From positions 1 through 64,000 of the forward strand of contig JANLYO010000195.1 of the NCBI GenBank assembly GCA_031365665.1: 64,000 nt of DNA, written 5' to 3'. Of the stretch, positions 32,015 to 40,612 are shown one piece after another. Position numbers and translations under genes: made by a program. The notes under the pieces are model-generated. The model was not told the DNA's origin. It saw only the letters and a list, made by a program, of their open reading frames with translations, and made no database searches. The stretch comes from JANYCG01 sp031365665. Its GTDB lineage: Bacteria; Pseudomonadota; Gammaproteobacteria; Burkholderiales; Burkholderiaceae_C. Each line of letters starts with the position of its first letter. Within the stretch, counting starts at the first letter, position 1.

Positions 32015-32997
32015 ACGACCCGATGAGCCCTCTTTCAACACCGCGCATGCGCTACGCCGGCTTCACACTTCGCTTGCCGGTGGTGGCTGCGCCGATGTTC
32101 CTGATCTCCGGGCCGAGCCTGGTGCTGGCCGCCTGCCGCGCGGGCATCGTCGGCGCGTTTCCCACACCCAATGCGCGGCCCATCTCGCAACTCTTCCAGT
32201 GGATGCAGCAGATCACCGAGGGTTTGGCCCAGGCGCGTGATGCCTTGGGCAGCGACTTGCTGGGGCCGTGGTGCGCCAACTTGGTCACCCATTCGTCCAA
32301 TACGCGCCTGGCTGAAGATTTGGAGTTGATTGCCAAATTCAAACCACCGATCGTGGTCACCGCCTTGGGCAGCCCCAAACCGGCCATCGACCTGGTGCAT
32401 GCCTACGGCGGTGTGGTGTATGCCGACGTAATCACCCTCGGTCTTGCGAAGAAAGCCGTGCAAGCCGGTGCCGATGGCCTGGCCTGCGTGAGTGCAGGCG
32501 CGGGCGGGCACACCGGGTTTTTGTCGCCCTTCGCGTTCGTGCGCGCGGTGCGCGAGTTTTTTGACGGGACGGTGATTCTGGGCGGTGGCATCAGTGATGG
32601 CTGGGGCGTTGCCGGGGCCGTCGCCTCTGGCGCAGATCTGGTTTACATGGGCACCAGTTTTATTGCCACGCAGGAGAGCTTGGCCGCAGACGCCTACAAG
32701 CAGATGCTGGTGGACTGCACGGCAGACGACCTGCTGGTCAGCGCCGGCCTCACGGGCACGCCTGCCAGTTGGCTCAAACCTTCACTTCGCGCCAATGGCC
32801 TGGACCCGGACCAAATGCCCGCTGCGCCAGATCGCCGCTACGACAGCAACCAATCCATCGCCGGCAAAAAGTGGATGGATGTCTGGGCGGCAGGGCAAGG
32901 CGTGGGGCATATCAAGTCGGTGCTGCCCGTGGCCAAACTGGTCGATCAACTGACTGCTGAATACGATGCAGCCCGGCTGCGCCTGGCCTCGATGTAA
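32011..32997 (+). CDS. Nitronate monooxygenase / 2-nitropropane dioxygenase-family flavoprotein
   Basis: A 328-residue TIM-barrel flavoprotein. VVAAPMFLISGPSLVLA at the start, CVSAGAGGHTGF with the phosphate-binding and base residues, and ILGGGISDGWG and YMGTSFIATQES are family signatures. It uses FMN; known members oxidise nitronates or act as FabK-like reductases. The GTG overlaps the stop of the Bug gene (GTGA), and ATG 32023 is an alternative start. Its place in the operon suggests oxidation of a pathway intermediate, not necessarily a nitro compound. Confidence 0.85.
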   Translation: MNDPMSPLSTPRMRYAGFTLRLPVVAAPMFLISGPSLVLAACRAGIVGAFPTPNARPISQLFQWMQQITEGLAQARDALGSDLLGPWCANLVTHSSNTRLAEDLELIAKFKPPIVVTALGSPKPAIDLVHAYGGVVYADVITLGLAKKAVQAGADGLACVSAGAGGHTGFLSPFAFVRAVREFFDGTVILGGGISDGWGVAGAVASGADLVYMGTSFIATQESLAADAYKQMLVDCTADDLLVSAGLTGTPASWLKPSLRANGLDPDQMPAAPDRRYDSNQSIAGKKWMDVWAAGQGVGHIKSVLPVAKLVDQLTAEYDAARLRLASM

Positions 32998-33041
32998 CGC
33001 ACACGCAATCTGCACGCAATGGACAAAAAAAGGAAAACATC

Positions 33042-34280
33042 ATGACCACTCTACCCACCTACATTCTGGGCGGCTACCAAACCGACTTCGCCAAGGCCTG
33101 GTCCAGGAGCGGCCAGGACATTTCGGACATGACGCGCGAAGCTACGTTGGGTGCCCTGGAAGCGTGTTCGCTGCCCGCGCAGAGCATCGCCAGCATCCAC
33201 GTGGGCAACGCATTTGGCGAGCTGCAACGCCAGCAGGCGCATCTGGGTTCGATGGTGGCCCAGGTAGTGCCCGAGTTGTGGGGCGTGCCCGCCATGCGGC
33301 ACGAGGGCGCGTGTGCGTCGTCGTCACTGGCCGTGCTCACGGCGATGGCGGAAATTGAAGCCGGGCGTTACGATTGCATTTTGGTGCTGGGCGTCGAAGA
33401 GTTCAAAAACCTGCCGGGCGACGTCGCCTCGCAAAACCAGAACTCCGCCGCCTGGGCCGGGCGCGAAGACATCGACTGCAAATTCATGTGGCCGGCGGCC
33501 TTCGGCCTGATGGCGCAGGAGTATGACCGGCGTTACGGGCTGGACCGCAAACACCTCAACCGCATTGCCGAGCTGAACTATGGCAACGCCAAACGCAACC
33601 CGCTTGCGCAGACGCGCAAGTGGCTGTTCGAGCCGAATGCCTTCACCGACGACGATGTGGCCAACCCCGTCATCGAGCCCGGTACACGCCGCCAGGACTG
33701 CGGGCAGATCACCGATGGCGCTTGCGCAGTCATACTCGCCTCCGGAAAATTCGCGCAGCAGTATGCCAAATCCATGGGGCGCCCGATGGACAGCCTGGCC
33801 CGCATTGCCGGTTGGGGCCACCATAACGCAGGCCTGCGTTTCAAGGACAAACTCGAACGCAGCCAGGGCGCCGCTTACGTCTTCCCGCATGTGCGCGAGA
33901 CGATTGAAGACGCCTGGAAGCGCGCCGGGGTATCTGGCATCGACGCCATCGACGGCGTGGAAACCCACGACTGTTTCACCACCACGCAGTACATGGCCAT
34001 CGACCACCTGGGCCTCACCGCGCCCGGCCAAAGCTGGCAGGCGGTGGAAGACGGCAGCATTGAAGCCACAGGACGTTGCCCGGTGAACATGAGCGGCGGC
34101 TTGATTGGCGGCGGCCACCCGGTCGGGGCCACGGGCGCACGCATGTTGTTTGACGCAGCCAAGCAGGTCACCGGGAACGCGGGCGATTGCCAGATTGACG
34201 ATGCCCAAACCGTCCAGACGCTCAACATCGGCGGCTCCTGCGCCACCGTGGTGAGTTTTGTGGTGCAGCGCGGGGCTTGA
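33042..34280 (+). CDS. Acetyl-CoA acetyltransferase / SCPx-type thiolase-like protein
   Basis: A 412-residue thiolase-fold protein. EGACASSSLAVL carries the nucleophilic Cys, VETHDCFTTTQYM the His region, and NMSGGLIGGGHPVGATGARM the C-terminal His/Gly motif. SCP2/SCPx-like thiolases cleave the 3-oxoacyl-CoA of branched or aromatic side chains. As the last gene in the operon it would complete beta-oxidation-type shortening. AAAGGAAAACATC before ATG 33042 contains the ribosome-binding site. An AT-rich repeat begins 11 bp after the stop codon. Confidence 0.87.
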   Translation: MTTLPTYILGGYQTDFAKAWSRSGQDISDMTREATLGALEACSLPAQSIASIHVGNAFGELQRQQAHLGSMVAQVVPELWGVPAMRHEGACASSSLAVLTAMAEIEAGRYDCILVLGVEEFKNLPGDVASQNQNSAAWAGREDIDCKFMWPAAFGLMAQEYDRRYGLDRKHLNRIAELNYGNAKRNPLAQTRKWLFEPNAFTDDDVANPVIEPGTRRQDCGQITDGACAVILASGKFAQQYAKSMGRPMDSLARIAGWGHHNAGLRFKDKLERSQGAAYVFPHVRETIEDAWKRAGVSGIDAIDGVETHDCFTTTQYMAIDHLGLTAPGQSWQAVEDGSIEATGRCPVNMSGGLIGGGHPVGATGARMLFDAAKQVTGNAGDCQIDDAQTVQTLNIGGSCATVVSFVVQRGA

Positions 34281-34290
34281 AATTGCTACA

Positions 34291-34402
34291 ATTTATATAG
34301 CAATTAAACCAATAAATACGCGGCCTAGAGGCTTATTTTTCTTGTAAATGTGTTTTTGGAGCATTTTTAGACATAGATAATACCCAATTTGGGTATTATA
34401 TT
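34291..34402. repeat. AT-rich TAGCAA-family repeat after the thiolase gene
   Basis: It runs TATATAGCAATTAAACCAAT, then AAATACGCGGCCTAGAGGCT, then an A/T-rich stretch, then TACCCAATTTGGGTA. The order of blocks (TAGCAA, CGCGGCCTAGAG, TTTTT, ACCCA-TTTGGG) is the same as at 38617 and 55145. It begins about ten bases after a stop codon. The final palindrome could act as a hairpin. Confidence 0.75.
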
Positions 34403-34465
34403 TGCGCCACACTTTCCAGCTACGCGGCGCTGGCCAAGGCCAGTGAAAGCGGCTGCGCCACTGGC

Positions 34466-35551
34466 TCAATCCACCACGACCGGCACACGCGCGGCCAGAG
34501 CGCACATCAGTTCATAGGCCACGGTGCCGCCGGCCTGCGCCACTTCGTCGATGGCCAGCACGGCCTGGTTGGGCGCGGTGCCCCACAAGGTGACTTCGCT
34601 GCCAAAACCCGCAGCCGGCAGCGCGGTCAGATCCACCGTGATCATGTCCATGCTGACGCGCCCGACCATCCCTGTGCGCGCACCACCCACCAACACCGGC
34701 GTGCCGGTGCTGCAATGGCGTGGGTAACCGTCGGCATAGCCGCAGGCGGCCACGCCGATGCGCATCGGCTTGTCGGCCACGAAACTCGAGCCGTAACCCA
34801 CGCTGTCGCCGGCTTTCAAATCCTGTACGCCGATGATTTTGCTGGCCAAGCTGAGCGTCGGCTGCAAGGCCCAGTCTGCCGCACTGTGAAGCGGAAAATC
34901 TGGCGCGCTGCCATACAGCGCAATGCCGGGGCGCACCCAGTCGGTCGCCACCGTGGCGTGGCGCAAGGCGGCGGCGCTGTTGGAGAGCGACCGCTCACCC
35001 GGCAAATCCATCGCCGCAGCCTCAAAAACGCTTAGCTGTCCGGCCACACCTTTGGCCGTATCGGCATCGCTGAAGTGGCTCATCAGCGAGATCTCGTCCA
35101 CCTGCGGCAGCGCGTTCAGGCGTGTCCACGCGGCGCGGTACCGTGCGGGCGAAAAACCCAGGCGGTTCATGCCGGAATTCATTTTCAGGAAGACCCGCTG
35201 TGGCACATTGGTTTTGTGGCGGGCCAACATGTCGATCTGTTCGTCGCAATGCACCGTGTGCCACAGCGAGAGGCGTGAACACAGCTCCAGATCGCGGGGC
35301 TCAAAAACGCCTTCGAGCAGCAGGATGGGGCCGCGCCAGCCCAGGGCGCGCACCCGCTCGGCCTCGTTCAAATCCAAAAGCGCAAAACCGTCCGCACCGC
35401 GCAAACCGTCGATCACCCGCTCAATGCCGTGCCCGTAGGCGTTGGCTTTGACCACCGCCCAGACGCGTGCATCGGGCGCCTGCTTACGGATCTGCGACAG
35501 ATTGTGGGTGAGAGCGGAACTGTGGACAGTGGCTTGAATCGGACGAGGCAT
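34466..35551 (-). CDS. alr: Alanine racemase
   Basis: A 361-residue PLP enzyme making D-alanine for peptidoglycan. Lys35 in AVVKANAYGHG binds the cofactor. ACGYADGYPRH is in the C-terminal beta domain that carries the second catalytic base (Tyr), and GRVSMDMITVDL is conserved. The length is normal for the biosynthetic enzyme. It is divergent from lplT, the other cell-envelope gene here. Confidence 0.93.
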   Translation of the reverse strand: MPRPIQATVHSSALTHNLSQIRKQAPDARVWAVVKANAYGHGIERVIDGLRGADGFALLDLNEAERVRALGWRGPILLLEGVFEPRDLELCSRLSLWHTVHCDEQIDMLARHKTNVPQRVFLKMNSGMNRLGFSPARYRAAWTRLNALPQVDEISLMSHFSDADTAKGVAGQLSVFEAAAMDLPGERSLSNSAAALRHATVATDWVRPGIALYGSAPDFPLHSAADWALQPTLSLASKIIGVQDLKAGDSVGYGSSFVADKPMRIGVAACGYADGYPRHCSTGTPVLVGGARTGMVGRVSMDMITVDLTALPAAGFGSEVTLWGTAPNQAVLAIDEVAQAGGTVAYELMCALAARVPVVVD

Positions 35552-35683
35552 AGGTTCTCAGCGGATGGGCTTATCTAACAGAATTTCCCAGAGGGTATCA
35601 CTGTAGGTTTTACCCCTGGGCGTCGTGCTATAACCTAGTCGCTTTACAAAATAGACACATATCGTTGGACCTCAGGAGAACTG

Positions 35684-35704
35684 ATGCGGCCCCCTCGCGA
35701 ATGA
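35684..35704 (+). CDS. Possible 6-codon leader peptide coupled to lplT
   Basis: ATG 35684 has a textbook AGGAGA ribosome-binding site nine bases upstream, and reads MRPPRE before a TGA. That TGA overlaps the lplT ATG (ATGA, 35701-35704). The lplT start itself has no near ribosome-binding site. The arrangement suggests that lplT is translated by coupling to this leader. Confidence 0.45.
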   Translation: MRPPRE

Positions 35705-36990
35705 AACGCGGTTTTTTCACCATCATGTTGGCGCAGTTTTTCAGCTCGCTGGCTGACAACGCATTGTTCGTCGCGGCGATCCAGTTGCTCCGTACCGACG
35801 GTGCGCCCCAGTGGCAACAGGCGGCCCTGGTGCCAATGTTTGCGCTCTTTTACGTGATTCTCGCGCCCTTCGTCGGCGCCTTTGCCGACTCCATGCCCAA
35901 AGGCAAGGTGATGTTGATCAGCAATTTCATCAAGATTGCGGGTTGCCTGATGATGCTGTTTGGCACGCACCCGCTGCTGGCCTACGCAGTTGTGGGCCTG
36001 GGCGCCGCCGCGTATTCACCGGCCAAATACGGCATCTTGACCGAGCTGCTGCCGGCCTCGCAACTGGTCAAAGCCAATGGCTGGATTGAAGGTCTGACGA
36101 TTGGATCGATCATTTTCGGCGTCTTGCTCGGCGGCCAGTTGGTGGGGCCAAAGATTGCCGGCCTGTTGCTGTCGATTGACCTGCCCTGGATTGACACCGG
36201 CATCGAAACAGCGCCCGAGGCGGCCATCAGCGTGCTGATTGCCGTGTATCTGCTGGCCGCCGTGTTCAACATGCACATCCCCGGCACCGGTGTCGAAATG
36301 CGGCCCATGCCGAAAAACCCGGCCACGCTCCTGCCTGATTTCTGGACCTGCAACCTGCGCCTCTGGCGCGACCGCCTGGGGCAGATTTCACTGGCTTCCA
36401 CCACCCTGATCTGGGGCGCGGCGGGCAACCTCAAAACCATCGTGTTGACCTGGGCCGCCGTGGCGCTGGGTTACTCCGTCACGCAGGCGTCGGCCTTGCA
36501 AGGCGTGGTCGCCATTGGTTTGGCCGGCGGTGCGGTGGTCGCGTCGATGCGCATGCGCCTGGCGGACGGGCCACGTGTGATCCCGATGGGCATCGCCATG
36601 GGGTTTGCAGTGATTGCGCTGATCTTCATCGACAACGTCTGGCTGGCCACACCGTTCCTGATTTTGTTGGGCGCGTTGGGGGGTTTCATGGTGGTGCCGA
36701 TGAACGCCATGCTGCAACACCGGGGGCACAACCTGATGGGCGCCGGGCGCTCCATCGCGGTGCAGAACTTCAATGAAAACCTCTCCATCCTGCTGTTGGG
36801 TGTGGCCTACAGCATCAGCGTGTCGCCGCGCGTCGGGCTCTCACCCTTCGGCGCCATCGCCGGGTTTGGCCTGGTGCTCAGCGGCGTGATGTGGCTCATT
36901 TACCGCTGGCACAAGAGCAACTGCATCCACCACAAGGCCGAGGTGGAGCACCTGCTGGACATTGCCCGCAACGACAACCTGCACGGCTGA
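35701..36990 (+). CDS. lplT: Lysophospholipid transporter LplT
   Basis: A 429-residue MFS-fold protein. MKRGFFTIMLAQFFSSLADNALF is the characteristic LplT start (first membrane segment), followed by GAAAYSPAKYGILTELLPA and the later NFNENLSIL. It flips lysophospholipids inward at the inner membrane for reacylation. In this window no Aas acyltransferase gene adjoins it. About twelve membrane segments are visible, with the usual length. Start choice: ATG 35701, coupled to a short leader frame. Confidence 0.88.
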   Translation: MKRGFFTIMLAQFFSSLADNALFVAAIQLLRTDGAPQWQQAALVPMFALFYVILAPFVGAFADSMPKGKVMLISNFIKIAGCLMMLFGTHPLLAYAVVGLGAAAYSPAKYGILTELLPASQLVKANGWIEGLTIGSIIFGVLLGGQLVGPKIAGLLLSIDLPWIDTGIETAPEAAISVLIAVYLLAAVFNMHIPGTGVEMRPMPKNPATLLPDFWTCNLRLWRDRLGQISLASTTLIWGAAGNLKTIVLTWAAVALGYSVTQASALQGVVAIGLAGGAVVASMRMRLADGPRVIPMGIAMGFAVIALIFIDNVWLATPFLILLGALGGFMVVPMNAMLQHRGHNLMGAGRSIAVQNFNENLSILLLGVAYSISVSPRVGLSPFGAIAGFGLVLSGVMWLIYRWHKSNCIHHKAEVEHLLDIARNDNLHG

Positions 36991-37092
36991 TTCAGCGGCG
37001 CAGGGGGTGCGATACGTCGTTGCGAGCCCTTGCCGTGCTGAAGCACTGTCTGCGGGCCCGCGCCTAGTCTCGCACCCATTGCGTCGCTGAAT
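36991..37092. repeat. Long imperfect inverted repeat (about 100 bp)
   Basis: The left arm from 36991 (TTCAGCGGCGCAGGGGGTGC) and the right arm ending at 37092 (reverse complement TTCAGCGACGCAATGGGTGC) match in about 20 of 24 bases. A smaller inner hairpin GTGCTGAAGCAC lies at 37035-37046. The whole spacer between lplT and the next transporter could form one long stem-loop. It resembles a widespread intergenic repeat of Comamonadaceae, judged from memory. Confidence 0.7.
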
Positions 37093-37094
37093 TT

Positions 37095-37991
37095 GTGAAA
37101 ACCACTCACGGGCTTCTTCCTGCGCTTGCGCTGACCTTCAACGCTTTTGTTTTTGGCGTCTCCTGGTGGCCGTTTCGCAATTTGCAGAGCCACGGCGTGC
37201 ATCCGCTGTGGGCGACAGCCTTCATCTTTGTTTTCTCCGTCTTGTGTGTGTTGGCCCTGCACCCCGGCGGCTGGCGCGCGTTTGGCAAGCAGCCGCTCTT
37301 GTTTTTGCTGCTGCTGTCCTCGGGGCTCACCAATGTCGGCTTCAACTGGGCCGTCACCGTGGGTGATGTCGTGCGTGTGGTACTGCTGTTTTACACCATG
37401 CCCGCCTGGGCGGTGATGCTGGCATGGCCCCTCTTGGGCGAGCGGCCCACTGCGGGTTCGCTGGCGCGCCTGGCCTTGGCGCTCGCGGGCGTGGTTGTGG
37501 TCTTGAAAACACCTGAATCGGCGTGGCCGCTGCCTTCGAGCTTGCCCGACTGGTTGGCGCTGATGGGCGGCTTCTTTTTTGCCATGACCAATATCCTGCT
37601 GAAAAAGCTGGTGGCAACACCCGAGTCCTCGCGCATGCTCGCCATGTTTGGTGGTGGCGCCCTGATGTCAGTCTTGGTCGCGCTGTTTGCAGCCCAGTCG
37701 GGTGGCGTGAATTTCCCGCCCGCGCCCTCGCTGGATTGGCTGCCCGCCGCCTTGGGCATCAGCATCGCCTTTCTCTTGGGCAATTTGGCGCTTCAATATG
37801 GCGCTGCCCGCTTGAGCGCCAGCGCCACGTCGCTGATCATGTTGACGGAGGTGATCTTTGCCAGCGTCTCCGCAAGTCTGCTGGGCGCGGGTGAATTCAC
37901 GCTGCGCACGGTGGCGGGCGGCAGTTTGATATTGGTGGCATCATTGTTGTCGGTGTTGCGGTTTGGCGCTTCTGCGCGCGGCACGCATTGA
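37095..37991 (+). CDS. EamA-family (DMT superfamily) transporter
   Basis: A 298-residue membrane protein with ten hydrophobic segments in two EamA repeats. FNAFVFGVSWWPFR, YTMPAWAVMLAWPLLGERPT and SATSLIMLTEVIFASVSASLLG are typical. The start is GTG 37095 just after a large inverted repeat. Substrate unknown; exporters of amino acids or metabolites belong here. It is not closely similar in sequence to the EamA protein at 8392. Confidence 0.85.
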   Translation: MKTTHGLLPALALTFNAFVFGVSWWPFRNLQSHGVHPLWATAFIFVFSVLCVLALHPGGWRAFGKQPLLFLLLLSSGLTNVGFNWAVTVGDVVRVVLLFYTMPAWAVMLAWPLLGERPTAGSLARLALALAGVVVVLKTPESAWPLPSSLPDWLALMGGFFFAMTNILLKKLVATPESSRMLAMFGGGALMSVLVALFAAQSGGVNFPPAPSLDWLPAALGISIAFLLGNLALQYGAARLSASATSLIMLTEVIFASVSASLLGAGEFTLRTVAGGSLILVASLLSVLRFGASARGTH

Positions 37992-38051
37992 GCTTCGGGC
38001 AGTCCTTGGCACCACCCTTTTTCCTCGCCCCTTTTGATTGATTGGAGTTTT

Positions 38052-38537
38052 ATGTCCACGGTTTATGATTTTTCAGCCAACAACATCCAGGGGAAATCCG
38101 TCAAGCTGGAAAAATTCAAAGGCAAGGCAATGTTGATCGTCAACACCGCCAGCGCCTGCGGCTTCACGCCGCAGTTTGGCGGCCTTGAAGATTTGCACAA
38201 GAGTTATGGTGGCAAAGGCCTGGTGGTGCTGGGTTTCCCGTGCAACCAGTTTGGCGCGCAAGACAGCGGCAGCAACGGCGAGATCGCCGAGTTTTGCCAG
38301 CTCAACTACGGCGTGAGTTTCCCGATGATGGAGAAAATCGACGTGAACGGCTCAGGCGCGCACCCCTTGTTCCAGTGGCTCAGCGCCGAAGCCCCTGGGC
38401 TGCTTGGCAGCAAGGCGATCAAATGGAATTTCACCAAGTTCCTGGTGGGCAAAGACGGCAGCATGGTCAAACGGTATGCGCCGACCGACACACCGCAAAG
38501 CATGGCCAAAGACATCGAGGCGGCGCTCGCAGCGTGA
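38052..38537 (+). CDS. Glutathione peroxidase family (thioredoxin-dependent type)
   Basis: A 161-residue peroxidase. NTASACGFTPQFGGL contains the peroxidatic Cys in place of selenocysteine, GFPCNQFGAQ has the second conserved Cys/Gln, and KWNFTKFLV the conserved Trp, completing the catalytic tetrad. It reduces H2O2 or lipid hydroperoxides in the cytoplasm. There is no signal peptide. ATG 38052 is preferred over a TTG six codons upstream. Confidence 0.92.
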   Translation: MSTVYDFSANNIQGKSVKLEKFKGKAMLIVNTASACGFTPQFGGLEDLHKSYGGKGLVVLGFPCNQFGAQDSGSNGEIAEFCQLNYGVSFPMMEKIDVNGSGAHPLFQWLSAEAPGLLGSKAIKWNFTKFLVGKDGSMVKRYAPTDTPQSMAKDIEAALAA

Positions 38538-38613
38538 CGCGCGTTGCAAGGGCTTCGCGCCCTTGCAGCCTGGTTTGCAGGGAAGATGCGGCCAAGCAGC
38601 GCCCACGGCTACT

Positions 38614-38728
38614 CCATTATATATAGCAAACTATCTATATAATGCGTGGCCTAGAGCCTTAAATTTTATAAATATCTGCGCAGCAGCCAAAAATCACACC
38701 AATAAACCCCAAAATGGGTACGATTGAA
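38614..38728. repeat. AT-rich TAGCAAACTAT-family repeat, full copy
   Basis: It runs TATATAGCAAACTATCTATA, TAATGCGTGGCCTAGAGCCT, TAAATTTTATAAATATCTGC, GCAGCAGCCAAAAATC and ends in ACCCCAAAATGGGT. This is one of the three most complete copies in the window (with 34291 and 55134). It fills the space between two convergent genes and ends three bases before the stop codon of the regulator gene. Confidence 0.8.
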
Positions 38729-38730
38729 AT

Positions 38731-39429
38731 CTAAGCATTGAAGTTCGCACCGACCCGGCGCAACATCTGCGCCAAGGTTTTGTCAGGCTCGTCACGAAAT
38801 GACACATCCAGTGTCACCATGTTTTCAATCCGGTCGATGCGAAAACTGCGGAAGTCCTGCCGCAGCTCGCACCACGCCGCGAGTGTCCAGACCTTGCCCC
38901 AAAAGAAGCATCCCAGCGGCCGCACACATCGCTGAGTGGCCTCGCCCGGCAAATCGCGGTACACCAGTTGCAGCTTGCGCCGCGCATGGACAGCTTCGCG
39001 CGCCGCCTGCAAGCTAAGCAAAGTCTGCTGCGTTTGGGGGCCAGCAGCGGGCAGCGGGGCGTACAAGGCCAGCCCCTCGGCGCCGGCCCGCACAGCGGCG
39101 GGCAACACCGACAGGATTTTGGACAATGCCGTCTCCGACTCGCGCGCCAGCGCCGGGTCGAGCCAGGCCTGCGCCATGCGCACTGCCGCCACAAGCGAGC
39201 GGGCTTCATCTTGCGTGAACATCAGCGGCGGCAGCTCAAAACCACGGCCCAGGCGATACCCCACGCCGGCTTCGCCTTCGATCGGCACGCCTTGACGCTG
39301 CAAGTCGGCCACGTCGCGGTAAATGGTGCGCTCCGACACCTCCAGCCGTCCAGCCAAAAACGCCGCCGTGCTGAGCCTTCGGCCGCGGATGAGTTGAACG
39401 AGTTGGAACAGGCGGTCAGCACGGCGCAT
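38731..39429 (-). CDS. YafY-type HTH/WYL-domain transcriptional regulator
   Basis: A 232-residue regulator. The N-terminal winged helix reads RLFQLVQLIRGRRLSTAAFL, then LEVSERTIYRDVADLQRQGVP. The WYL domain follows (LQLVYRDLPG, then VRPLGCFFWGKVWTLAAWCEL, then FRSFRIDRI), which binds nucleic acids or small ligands. WYL proteins regulate stress, DNA-damage and defence genes. No adjacent target is evident; it may regulate its own gene or the EVE protein. Confidence 0.87.
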   Translation of the reverse strand: MRRADRLFQLVQLIRGRRLSTAAFLAGRLEVSERTIYRDVADLQRQGVPIEGEAGVGYRLGRGFELPPLMFTQDEARSLVAAVRMAQAWLDPALARESETALSKILSVLPAAVRAGAEGLALYAPLPAAGPQTQQTLLSLQAAREAVHARRKLQLVYRDLPGEATQRCVRPLGCFFWGKVWTLAAWCELRQDFRSFRIDRIENMVTLDVSFRDEPDKTLAQMLRRVGANFNA

Positions 39430-39460
39430 GGAAGGAAACTATACCGAGCTTTATTCCGGG

Positions 39461-39907
39461 CTACGCCAGCGATAGCTGCTGGCAGTCGGCCTGCATGGCG
39501 CTTGCGATCAGGCGCATGTCATGGTCACTCACCTGGAACAGGCCAAAGCGGAACTTGTAGCCCCAGCGGCTGCGGTCTTCGACAAATTCAAAGGCATCCA
39601 GCAGGGGCAAGATCGACACCTCTTGGGCGCTCAGGTAGCGCACCTGCCGGCGCCAGGGTACGAAGCCGCCCATGTCAAACTCAAACGGCTCGCCCGGCAA
39701 CACCAGGCCGATCGACACAAAACTCTGGCGCTTGTCTTTGACGCCCAGCGTGGTGGTGGGTGCGTAATACGCCACGCGGTCGCCGGGGGTGATCCGTTTA
39801 AGCGGCCCCAGTTTGCCGTGGCCGACTTGCATGAAGCCGGGTGACATTTCGTCGCGGCCGCGCCGGGCGTGTTCCGCGCTGGCCACGGCTATCCAGTTTT
39901 TGGGCAT
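39461..39907 (-). CDS. EVE-domain protein
   Basis: A 148-residue protein of the PUA-like EVE family. It starts MPKNWIAVASAEHARRG, and shows GHGKLGPLKRITPGDRVAYYAP, then the C-terminal RSRWGYKFRFGLFQVSDHDM. EVE folds bind modified bases in nucleic acids, and standalone proteins of this kind are common and of unknown role. ATG 39907 is preferred because the domain begins there. Confidence 0.8.
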   Translation of the reverse strand: MPKNWIAVASAEHARRGRDEMSPGFMQVGHGKLGPLKRITPGDRVAYYAPTTTLGVKDKRQSFVSIGLVLPGEPFEFDMGGFVPWRRQVRYLSAQEVSILPLLDAFEFVEDRSRWGYKFRFGLFQVSDHDMRLIASAMQADCQQLSLA

Positions 39908-39973
39908 GGCCAGTCTCCGGTTGTACGAGGCAAGGTCTTCACGCAAGATCTTCCCGCATTGTCGGGCAGGGCA

Positions 39974-40357
39974 CTAAGCGAGCGCGAACAAACCGACGCG
40001 GTTGCCGTCGGGGTCGGTCATGTGCGCGAAAAAGCCCATGCCGGGCGGCAGGGCGTGTTTGGGCAAGGCCACGGCGCCGCCCGCTTTTTCGACCCGTGCC
40101 AGCGCAGCATCCAGAGATGGCGAGGCGTCAAGATACACCAGCGTGCCGCCGGGGCCATACACCGGCGCGCTGGGGCCACACATCAGCGCGCCCCCCACAC
40201 CGGAGCCTCCATAACTGAACACCGAGCCGACGGAAGGCCCCATCGGTTCACGGCGCAACATCGGGCGGCCCAGCACAGCCTCGTAAAACGCTTCGGAACG
40301 CGCCAGGTCTTTGGCGCCGATTTCAAACCAGCTGACGGCATTGAGGGAAGTTGTCAT
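39974..40357 (-). CDS. VOC-family (glyoxalase/bleomycin resistance-like) protein
   Basis: A 127-residue protein with two beta-alpha-beta-beta-beta modules of the vicinal oxygen chelate fold: VSWFEIGAKDLARSEAFYEAVLG at the start and MTDPDGNRVGLFA at the end. Enzymatic role unknown; it may be a lyase, a binding protein, or inactive. GGAGAACTCCC precedes the ATG at 40357, giving the ribosome-binding site. Confidence 0.85.
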   Translation of the reverse strand: MTTSLNAVSWFEIGAKDLARSEAFYEAVLGRPMLRREPMGPSVGSVFSYGGSGVGGALMCGPSAPVYGPGGTLVYLDASPSLDAALARVEKAGGAVALPKHALPPGMGFFAHMTDPDGNRVGLFALA

Positions 40358-40516
40358 GGGAGTTCTCCACTTGAAAATGATGAAGCCGCAATGTTGCGCC
40401 AGGGCTGCTGACAACGCTATGTCAGTAGGCTTTGGCAGAAGCTATGCCAAACGGTTTTTGACAGCAGGACGGGTTTGCCGTGAAATGGCGGGGGCGAGAC
40501 ACAGCAGGCGGGCTAC

Positions 40517-40546
40517 TTGCATAACTGACCTGTGTTCAGTTATTAT
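40517..40546 (+). promoter_or_regulatory. TetR-type operator within a promoter for the molybdenum hydroxylase operon
   Basis: The inverted repeat ATAACTGA (40521-40528) and TCAGTTAT (40536-40543) has a 7-bp spacer. TTGCAT (40517-40522) and TATTAT (40541-40546) lie 18 bp apart, so the operator sits inside the promoter. The TetR-family regulator gene at the end of the same operon is the obvious candidate repressor. Confidence 0.72.
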
Positions 40547-40612
40547 CTGACCCGAAGTCATTTAAGCCGCATTTCCGGCCAAACATTCACTCTGAAACTT
40601 TCAGGAGCGCCT

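Noticed and set aside
30515..32041. 500-codon minus-strand frame opposite the hydrolase and Bug genes
   Set aside because: It is antisense to strong, motif-bearing genes, and its composition (Arg/His/Gly-rich) is that of a codon-shadow.
39461..39907. EVE-domain protein as part of the defence system
   Set aside because: It lies about 19 kb from the operon in housekeeping context and has no linked restriction gene, so a connection is speculative.
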